Below are positions 57,690 through 64,000 of a stretch of DNA of 64,000 nucleotides, one piece after another; positions within the stretch are counted from its first letter, which is position 1, and every line of letters begins with the position of its first letter. The stretch is from an uncultured Acidobacteriota bacterium (lineage in GTDB: Bacteria; Acidobacteriota; Blastocatellia; RBC074): the NCBI GenBank assembly GCA_902825875.1, contig CADECP010000001.1:186001-250000 (forward strand), in the 5' to 3' direction. A model generated the notes under the pieces. That model was given only the letters and a program-made list of their open reading frames with translations. It was not told where the DNA came from and did not search any database. The position numbers were made by a program, and so were the translations under genes.

Positions 57690-58498
57690 CACGTTCTAAG
57701 TGGAAGTGGAGTGGTCCATGCTAAACGGAATTTATTCTCCGTAAATTCTTTGCTTTCATACGGGGGCAGTCCAACCGCCTGTCTTTCATAATTTCGCACA
57801 CCATCAATTTCATCAGGGTCAAGCCTCCCATAAGCTGAATCGTCAGCGTGTATCAGTTCATGGGCTAGCGCGATTTCAGGTGGGTAGTTCTTCCAGTCCT
57901 TAGTTCGATGTGAGCAGGTAAAAGCCGGATTATATTTGATTATGGTGTCTGACCCTTTGCCAGTACCTCTTATTACTTTTTCATTTCCCCACAAATCAAA
58001 CCATTTAAGTGCTTTGCCTTTAGGGATGGCAGCTTTGAAATCAGTTGGAGGTGCTTCGCTCACTCTATCCGTATGAAGAATTGTTACCGATCTCCCGCTT
58101 TTACAAAGGCTGTTAATCAATTTGCGGCCAAGAGGTACTTGGGCTAATTGGCAAAGGTGAATGTGAGTCGTTTGGGTAAATTCGCTTGATCCTTTGATTG
58201 TAATTTTTCCCCGATAACTCACTTCGACCAACTCGGCAGTGAGAAGTTTGTTTACCGCTTTACGATCAGCTTCAGTAATCCTCCCATTTTTTAGGTAGCT
58301 TAATAGACGCTGACGAATATCTTGTGGCAATGCACGGAGTTCTGTTTCACTCAAATCAAGAACGATTTTTCGCGCAACTTGGCCTTTCTGCCGCTCTACA
58401 ACTTGATCGAGTTGCTGCCCAATCCAGGTCGTTTGAGATAGTAAGGCGACAGGTGGTACGTTTATGTCCCTGCTTTTTTTTCTGACATTGGTGGCCAT
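57683..58498 (-). CDS. M91 (NleD-like) zinc metallopeptidase
   Basis: 271-aa protein with an M91-type catalytic domain at the carboxyl end: AHELIHADD (zinc ligands His213 and His217, catalytic Glu214), a downstream NYERQAVGL with candidate third ligand Glu238, and the family's closing FTENKFR. The amino half (1-110) is helical and unrecognised (ETELRALPQDIRQRLLSYLKNGRITEADRKAVNKLL). M91 members include type III effectors that cleave host MAP kinases, and many bacterial homologues act as toxin-like domains. There is no signal peptide. The DNA is AT-richer than the core genes. ATG 58498 is chosen over TTG 58510. Confidence 0.8.
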   Translation of the reverse strand: MATNVRKKSRDINVPPVALLSQTTWIGQQLDQVVERQKGQVARKIVLDLSETELRALPQDIRQRLLSYLKNGRITEADRKAVNKLLTAELVEVSYRGKITIKGSSEFTQTTHIHLCQLAQVPLGRKLINSLCKSGRSVTILHTDRVSEAPPTDFKAAIPKGKALKWFDLWGNEKVIRGTGKGSDTIIKYNPAFTCSHRTKDWKNYPPEIALAHELIHADDSAYGRLDPDEIDGVRNYERQAVGLPPYESKEFTENKFRLAWTTPLPLRTCY

Positions 58499-58641
58499 TT
58501 CTTCCAACAAAATCAGGGGAGTATTGAGCGATAAAGTTGTTCAAAATGTATCCATACTCACCATTTCCTTGCGTTAATGGAAAACTCCGATCACCGAACC
58601 TTACATTTGAATGGACGATAGCTTTTCTTGCCAGATAATGA

Positions 58642-58675
58642 AAGGCTCGTCACTTTGACAAAGTTGACGAGCCTT
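58642..58675 (-). terminator. Rho-independent terminator
   Basis: Stem AAGGCTCGTCA.CTT (58642-58655) pairs with 58661-58675 with a one-base bulge. It lies 44 bases beyond the stop of the minus-strand 253-aa gene and is followed by T-rich sequence in that direction. Confidence 0.72.
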
Positions 58676-58718
58676 AGTTGATCCACAAGCAAAATGCTTA
58701 ACTTAAGTGAGTCTGCAA

Positions 58719-59480
58719 TTACTTCTTCTTCGCGTTAGGAATATCGTAATCAGCGTTGCCAAAAGCTCCAACAAGGCACACCCAATCACCCATTCTCAAA
58801 TTGGCTCCGACTCCCTGAGCGGAAATAGGAATCAGCTTTTGTTTGGGTTTGGGGCTGACGATGTTGTAGAAAAAGCGGAAGTGATTGAAATCAACTGCAT
58901 CGGCGCGATTAATCACTTCAACCTGATAATTACGCCCACCTTTGAACACAAAATCTTCAGTATCGTTATTGAAGTGAAGAACCGCGTATCCATCCTTGGG
59001 AATCTTCACATCCAAGCCGGCTTTTGTGCCAATAGTAGGAATCTTGGAATGTGGCGTGTGATCTTTAGCGTCCGCGAACAAAGCATTCACAGCATGTGCG
59101 CAGGTGTAAAGCTCCCCACTGTTGAAGTGCAATCTGGCACGGCAACGCTTGGCATCTGCCTTAAACGTTCCTGCCGGATAAAGCTGTTTTTCAAAATCAA
59201 CAACGGTATTAAAAGATTGACGCTTATCGCGCGAAGAACGCGGAGCGTAGTGAGTTAGCGGCTCAGTTTTAGGATAAACATCCAAAGAAATGTCACCATT
59301 GATTTCTGAGAAGCCCGCGTATTCTCGCTTCACGACACCATTTTCCTTGATGACAATATGGGGGCGATGAACATCTTGCGGAGCCTCATTATCCGTTGAA
59401 ATCATGCCGACCATTACCCGTGAAGAGTGCTTAGTGAAAAAAGCGCACAGATCTTCAAACGTGAAATTTATTGTACTCAT
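58719..59480 (-). CDS. Hypothetical cytoplasmic protein next to M91 peptidase
   Basis: 253-aa protein that I do not recognise. No signal or membrane segment. It appears rich in beta strands (SRVMVGMIST, HIVIKENGVVKREYAGFSEINGDISLDVYPK, DGYAVLHFNNDTEDFVFKGGRNYQVEVINRADAVDFNHFRFFY), with a central GELYTCAHAVNALFADAKDHTP helix and a basic tail. GGAGG six bases before ATG 59480 supports the start over the longer frame to 59534. It is upstream of the M91 gene on the same strand, but a terminator lies between them, so they may be separate units. Confidence 0.68.
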   Translation of the reverse strand: MSTINFTFEDLCAFFTKHSSRVMVGMISTDNEAPQDVHRPHIVIKENGVVKREYAGFSEINGDISLDVYPKTEPLTHYAPRSSRDKRQSFNTVVDFEKQLYPAGTFKADAKRCRARLHFNSGELYTCAHAVNALFADAKDHTPHSKIPTIGTKAGLDVKIPKDGYAVLHFNNDTEDFVFKGGRNYQVEVINRADAVDFNHFRFFYNIVSPKPKQKLIPISAQGVGANLRMGDWVCLVGAFGNADYDIPNAKKK

Positions 59481-59612
59481 TTTTTTCCTCCAAATCGTAT
59501 AGTGGTTGTATCGGGATCGGGAGAGGAAATCCACGATGAGCGTTCCAACTTACTTAGTAAACGTTCCCTGGCATCAGGGGGCTTAGCTAAGAGCTAAAAA
59601 AATTAGGGATAT

Positions 59613-59731
59613 TTGTTAGTGGTCGTGATGGTATTAGACAATCTCTGCAATAAGCTGCCTGCTGTGTAAAAAAAATCGCCGGAATCGCATTACATCCGCG
59701 AAATCAGCGTTTCAATCACGGTCACTAACAA
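59613..59731. repeat. 18-bp inverted repeat spanning about 120 bases
   Basis: Arms 59613-59630 and 59714-59731 match with two mismatches (TTTGTTAGTG..CGTGAT). The element sits in the gap between the CHAT gene stop (59742) and the 253-aa gene start. The right half contains GCGAAATCAGCGTTT, related to the repeat near 51.9 kb. Confidence 0.68.
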
Positions 59732-59741
59732 AGACCCAAAA

Positions 59742-62700
59742 TTAGTAGTTGATTGATAAATCGCCACTGTCGCAGCCGAAAAGTTGAAAAGCAGCCCAGT
59801 AATAAGGATGCCGCCTGTCCAAATCACTACCATACAGAAACGAACATTGAGCCAAACGCAATGATTCACTGAATCCCAGTGATTGGTTTTTGTGATATTG
59901 GTGAAAAGCGAACATTAGCTCGGCTGATCTAGCGTCATCAATATCCCATAAACTTGCGATTACGGACGGTACTCTAGCAGCGAAAAAAGCATGAGCCAAA
60001 GCTCCAATTGCTTGGCTTCGATTGCTGCTTTCAAACGCAGAGCGACAGCTTGAAAGTACAACAAGTCTTGTTTGTGGGAAGCTCAATTGATAAATCTCTG
60101 ATGCTTGGAGCTTGCCATCATAAGCAATACTTTTTTTGCCTTTATCCATATTTACTAGTGCTTTTTCTTCAGATAAAAGTATTGCCGACATTAAAGGAAT
60201 TTGTTCGTTAATTAACGTATGGCTCGCTATGTGGACAACGTTATTACTCCCCAAGCTGTGAACAACTTGGCTTTCAGTTGCATTTGCTTGACTCAGAAAT
60301 TGACCATGCTTATAAAGACGGCTCGCCCTTGTAACTTCTTCCTCAGAAGAGGGGAGAGTTGGCAGACCAGGAAAACGATTGTTACTAAAGCGAGGGTTGC
60401 TTATCCCAATAAAGGATTTAGTTGGCAACGAAGGTTTTTGTTTGGCTAGAGCAATGGTTTGAAGCAAGATACTTGCACTTGGGCTTGTTACGATTAAAAA
60501 ATCTTCAACTAAGTAGCGGTTATTCTCAATAGATAAAAGCGCCGAAAAAGGAAGGCGGTTAAACTCAGGGGCGGGAACTATACAGAGCAATTGTTCTTTA
60601 TTTAGGTGTTCGGAAACCGGAGAGATTAAGTAATGAAATAGCTTTGACGCAACCATGTTTGTTTGGTTAATGTCGGCTTTTGATCGAACATTCGATAAAT
60701 AGTCAGTTACTAAATTTTTGATCTCACTGGCGGAGGCGGCAACGCTTACAGAGGAAAAATGTTCTTTTGTAATATGCCAAATAATCAGACGGTTCTCTGT
60801 TACAGAATACGATAGGATTTGAATATGATTAGGCAGTGATTTTTGTATTTGTTGCAGCTTTAGAGGTCTTGCGTTGCCAGATAATGCTACCTCAGTACTT
60901 CCATCAATTTCTTTGGTAGAGGCTCGGTTGGTCAGACTGTCTAACAAGTCGCTGCTTTTAATGGCTTCAGAATAGTTGAACGCAGAAATAGAATTGTTTT
61001 TATAGTTATGTTGAATATCAATCATTGCGTTGTAGGCGCTCTGGTTTCGCGCTAAGAAAATACTACGCCCGGCAGCGTTTGCGATGTGCTTTCTATCACT
61101 CTCAAGAAACAAAATACTTCTTTGAAGTTCGGCTTCGGCTTCGGCTATTTTATTTTGTGCTAGATAAGCAGCAGCTTTACCTTGATGAATTGCAGATAGG
61201 TAAACTGAATTGTTACTTGCTGCTACTGACTTGATGGCATCTTGATAATTTTGAAGGGACTTTTCATAATCTCCACGCTCCAATTCAATATCCCCTACGA
61301 CCGTGTACAAGTCAGCTTGTAACAACTGACGAGATGTCTGGTCAGTTATTGAGTTGCATTTTGTGATCGCGTCCTGAAGGTAATAGCTTGCCTCGTTGTT
61401 TTTTTTTATTTTCCATAAATTTAGCCCAAGCCTGCCAAGTGAGCCGATAATGTTTGTCTGGGTGTTCATTTCATTGGCAATTCCAATCGCTTCTTGTTGA
61501 TATGCTAGTGCTAAATGAAAATTTCCGGTACGAAATAACGATTCCCACGTTTGCTGATAAGCTTGAAAGCTTCTTCGCAATCCAACAGGGTAATCACGCA
61601 TTAATGACAAGACTTCAAAGCTTTTATTGAATGCACGCTCATAATTGCCGGATCGAGTATAAGCCGTTCCCGCGAGAATGAGGCCATTTATGGCTGTATT
61701 ATAGTCGTTGAGTTTTTTAGCGATTTCGGATGAATGTAGACCGCTTTCCAGCGCTTTCGAGCCTTGCTGCGAGGCGAGATAAGCATTTGCCAAAGAGGCG
61801 TAAATTAGCGATTGAAGGTGAAGATGTTTTCGTTGCTCAGTTTGAAGAATGAAGCGATTCCCCAAGGCGATTAGAGGTTCAGTTTGTGCGCGTAGGTTGG
61901 AATATCGCACCAATTTAGTAGCAGCTATTTCAGCATGAAGATTATCCCCGATACGTTTTGCTTTAAGGTAGGCATGATTATAAAGTTTATAAGCAGTATC
62001 GTGAGAGCTGCGGTCAAATTCACTGTCCGCCTGCCGCAGCTTCAGGCGGACATCAAGCATTCCACGCTTCATTTCCGGACTAGCTCTTGCCGCCAACACT
62101 GATAAATCTGTGACAAACATATCACCCTTGATTTCAGCTAAGAGTGCTCCTATCCGCTTCAAATTTATTAGAGTGGCGTCGGCAGCTTCCCTATTACCAT
62201 TTATTTCAGCGTTTAAATAATCATCAAGTAATTTTCCTGTTGAAAACTGGTTCACTTCGACGAAGCTTTTTCCGATCAATTGTTTAAGCTGCTCATCGTC
62301 TTTAGATGCAACGGCCTTATCAAGGTCATTGGTTACTTTTGAGGCAGGGAGTTGTTGTTCTGCCTTCATTTCCAGCTTTTTCAATCTTTCCTTTGCTTCT
62401 TTGGCCCATTCAGAATCTGGGTCAAGTTTCAGATATTGTTTCCAATCTTCCTTTGCGCTGGAATAAACCGATAAGTTTTCATAGCACAATGCACGATTGA
62501 ACCAAGCTTCGGCTAGATTGGGATCAATGGCAATTGCTTGCCTGTAATACTCTACCGCCTTAAGCAATAACTGTTCTGAATTTGAATTGGCGTATTTGCT
62601 ACGTTCGTAATAAAGAGCAGCTATGTCGGTAAGGACTCGTGCGTCATTGTCTACGCTTTCAAGCACCAATTTCATTTGGCGTTCTGCTTCATCGAATTTC

Positions 62701-63383
62701 CCTAAAAGCAGGTAAAGGCGCCCAAGCGCATGACGTTCCTGTGGCTTTGGGTTTGTCGCCACAACTCTGGTTAGCTCAAGAAGGGCGTAATTAAGCTGAT
62801 CTTTATTGATGGCTGAGTTGTCTAAATCACCGCGAGTACGCTCATAAGGTTTATAAGCAAACTCCCCGGTCATTCGTGCTTCAATTGGGCGGCTGTTTGG
62901 GTAGCTGCGTTGCATCGCCAGCAGGCTGTTACGCAAAGGAGAATGTGCGCTCTCATACCAATAATACGCTGCACCAGCAATTGCCAAAACCATTGCCGAA
63001 ATCGCTGCTAGGCGAAATGGTTTTACCCTGAATAAGTCGCGCAAAAAAGAAACGCCAGAAAATTCTTTTGGCGATTCCTTTGAGTTTATTTGGCGGCGAC
63101 CTCTTGTCATAGATTGATTGGCGATAATGCTTTCTGGGTTTCGGATTTGCGTAATAGCTTCCATTCCGAGAGGAAACAGGCGCTCTAATTCGCGTCGCTC
63201 TTCGTCGTTGCCATCCAATTCACAAAGCCGAAGCAGAATCGAGAGCCGGGTGCGGCATCTTTCACAAGTAAAACAATGCTCGTCAATGCTAGCTTGCTCA
63301 ATAGGACTGCATTTCCCAACGGCATACGCTGCAATTAACTTTTCCGGTGGGTGACCGGTTAAGCTTGATTGGCTATCTTTCAT
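59742..63383 (-). CDS. Zinc-finger/TM/TPR/CHAT caspase-like protease fusion
   Basis: 1213-aa protein. Residues 18-50 contain an anti-sigma-type zinc finger (His36, Cys40, Cys43 of HCFTCERC). A membrane helix lies at about 124-144, followed by RPIEARMTGEFAYKPYERTRG, a segment I associate with Acidobacteriota TPR-CHAT proteins. TPR units run from about 195 to 335, and a second long TPR array from about 460 to 800 (YNLxNHAYLKAKRIG-like and ERGDYEKSLQNYQDAIKSV). The CHAT peptidase domain covers about 900-1210 with catalytic dyad His1055 (VVHIASHTLINEQ) and Cys1113 (LSSCRSAF), then ALAHAFFAARVPSVIASLWDIDD. The zinc finger would be cytoplasmic and the protease extracytoplasmic. AT-richer than the core genes. 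Confidence 0.88.
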   Translation of the reverse strand: MKDSQSSLTGHPPEKLIAAYAVGKCSPIEQASIDEHCFTCERCRTRLSILLRLCELDGNDEERRELERLFPLGMEAITQIRNPESIIANQSMTRGRRQINSKESPKEFSGVSFLRDLFRVKPFRLAAISAMVLAIAGAAYYWYESAHSPLRNSLLAMQRSYPNSRPIEARMTGEFAYKPYERTRGDLDNSAINKDQLNYALLELTRVVATNPKPQERHALGRLYLLLGKFDEAERQMKLVLESVDNDARVLTDIAALYYERSKYANSNSEQLLLKAVEYYRQAIAIDPNLAEAWFNRALCYENLSVYSSAKEDWKQYLKLDPDSEWAKEAKERLKKLEMKAEQQLPASKVTNDLDKAVASKDDEQLKQLIGKSFVEVNQFSTGKLLDDYLNAEINGNREAADATLINLKRIGALLAEIKGDMFVTDLSVLAARASPEMKRGMLDVRLKLRQADSEFDRSSHDTAYKLYNHAYLKAKRIGDNLHAEIAATKLVRYSNLRAQTEPLIALGNRFILQTEQRKHLHLQSLIYASLANAYLASQQGSKALESGLHSSEIAKKLNDYNTAINGLILAGTAYTRSGNYERAFNKSFEVLSLMRDYPVGLRRSFQAYQQTWESLFRTGNFHLALAYQQEAIGIANEMNTQTNIIGSLGRLGLNLWKIKKNNEASYYLQDAITKCNSITDQTSRQLLQADLYTVVGDIELERGDYEKSLQNYQDAIKSVAASNNSVYLSAIHQGKAAAYLAQNKIAEAEAELQRSILFLESDRKHIANAAGRSIFLARNQSAYNAMIDIQHNYKNNSISAFNYSEAIKSSDLLDSLTNRASTKEIDGSTEVALSGNARPLKLQQIQKSLPNHIQILSYSVTENRLIIWHITKEHFSSVSVAASASEIKNLVTDYLSNVRSKADINQTNMVASKLFHYLISPVSEHLNKEQLLCIVPAPEFNRLPFSALLSIENNRYLVEDFLIVTSPSASILLQTIALAKQKPSLPTKSFIGISNPRFSNNRFPGLPTLPSSEEEVTRASRLYKHGQFLSQANATESQVVHSLGSNNVVHIASHTLINEQIPLMSAILLSEEKALVNMDKGKKSIAYDGKLQASEIYQLSFPQTRLVVLSSCRSAFESSNRSQAIGALAHAFFAARVPSVIASLWDIDDARSAELMFAFHQYHKNQSLGFSESLRLAQCSFLYGSDLDRRHPYYWAAFQLFGCDSGDLSINY

Positions 63384-63577
63384 GCATGGATACCCCCAAA
63401 TAAATTATTTGCGGTGGCTATCAAAAGTGACCTGAAACAATATCTTGAATGAGATATTGGAAATTCAATTCTCATGATTCAAAATCAAGTGACTGGTATT
63501 ACAAAAGTGCAATTTTAAGAGGACTAAATCTGAATAGATTTAGTAAAAGTCGTACAAACCTCTGACAGGTTCAAATC

Positions 63578-64000
63578 CTATATGTCATCAAGTCGAAAAT
63601 CAAGCAATCGTAGAGAAGAATACAAATATTTTCCAAGACCGAGTTGGAGAGCCAATCCTTTTTTTACCAACGCCTGATTCCCTAAGCCCGCGTCAGGGCG
63701 CGAAAGCCCGGTGACTTTGGCCAGTTCGCCTGGGATCGTCAGGCCGGCATTTACCAAAAAACAATTGGCGACTTCTTCCAACGCAAATTTTCTGTCTTGT
63801 TTTTTGGTTGATAATTCGGGAAAGCGCCCTTCGGCAATGGTCCAAATATAAGTGAATTTCGGTTGATAAATAACCTCACTGGGGATGACGATCATCGCTG
63901 CCTGTAGCTCATCAATCGCTTTGGAGAAAGTTTTACGATCAGCAAGTCCCGTTTCCTTTTTGAGATCGGCTGTTCCCATTTCCAATTCTTTGCGCAAGAC
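63578..64000 (-). CDS. Winged-helix-like protein, 5' end outside window (AlkZ-related?)
   Basis: Carboxyl-terminal 140 or so residues of a minus-strand gene. The frame is still open at the window edge; the apparent start at 63997 is only an in-frame TTG. Sequence reads [57 protein letters not shown], then [30 protein letters not shown]. It resembles winged-helix repeats and recalls AlkZ/YcaQ-related DNA glycosylase-like proteins, from memory only. Function is left open. Confidence 0.55.
   Translation of the reverse strand, partial: VLRKELEMGTADLKKETGLADRKTFSKAIDELQAAMIVIPSEVIYQPKFTYIWTIAEGRFPELSTKKQDRKFALEEVANCFLVNAGLTIPGELAKVTGLSRPDAGLGNQALVKKGLALQLGLGKYLYSSLRLLDFRLDDI

Noticed and set aside
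59742..63383. Type III-E CRISPR Craspase component
   Set aside because: CHAT and TPR domains are shared, but there is no cas7-11 gene or array, and the amino-terminal finger and membrane helix do not fit.

Overview
The window looks like a chromosomal segment of an Acidobacteriota bacterium, most likely of the Blastocatellia (subdivision 4) type. This is inferred from gene content, not from a marker gene: an ADOP-type fused MacB/FtsX permease, two Hanks-type Ser/Thr kinases (one with a TolB-like propeller), a DUF5117-type metalloprotease, penicillin acylase, DUF11 surface protein, Uma2 nuclease, a zinc-finger/TPR/CHAT giant, many twin-arginine-type leader enzymes, and intergenic palindromes. 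There are no rRNA or tRNA genes, no CRISPR array and no recognisable insertion sequence.

Layout. 0.3-6.5 kb: ABC-type permease, zinc-ribbon/TPR membrane protein, secreted TPR protein, outer-membrane barrel. 6.9-9.4 kb: an atypical sigma-like protein followed by a membrane anti-sigma protein with two HxxxCxxC motifs, closed by a strong bidirectional terminator. 9.5-15.4 kb: secreted zinc metalloprotease, secreted alpha/beta hydrolase, amidase. 15.6-20 kb: GNAT, SEC-C protein, two PD-(D/E)xK-type proteins, cytochrome P450. 20-28 kb, all on the minus strand: FHA-PrsW fusion, penicillin acylase plus MFS exporter, kinase-propeller sensor. 28-33 kb: DUF11 protein, barrel protein, kinase with DUF4384-like tail. 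33-41.5 kb: thioredoxin-like lipoprotein with a Gfo/Idh/MocA enzyme, four-helix-bundle protein, M20 amidohydrolase, a second Gfo/Idh/MocA enzyme translationally coupled to an Ate/Bpt-like arginyl transferase, LD-carboxypeptidase, LOG protein. 41.7-48.5 kb: membrane-anchored unknown, HEAT protein, sucD (TTG start), small membrane protein, FusA2-type EF-G paralogue, 80-aa ORFan. 48.7-53.3 kb: RND pump and adaptor. 53.3-57.7 kb: exported enolase-superfamily and sugar-isomerase pair, PAS-PAS histidine kinase. 57.7-63.4 kb: an AT-richer accessory stretch with an M91 (NleD-like) metallopeptidase, an unknown 253-aa protein and a 1213-aa anti-sigma-like zinc finger/TM/TPR/CHAT protease. The window ends inside a minus-strand winged-helix-like gene.

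How the genes fit together. Most of the window is ordinary scavenging and envelope biology: export, proteolysis, peptidoglycan-fragment and sugar-acid enzymes, efflux. Signalling genes (kinases, FHA, PrsW-type protease, histidine kinase, sigma/anti-sigma) are interspersed. The best candidates for something unusual are the zinc finger-CHAT fusion with its M91 neighbourhood, the FHA-PrsW fusion, the cysteine-less arginyl-transferase homologue, and a set of large intergenic palindromes. Several palindromes overlap stop codons, and one is associated with a duplicated gene 3' end.
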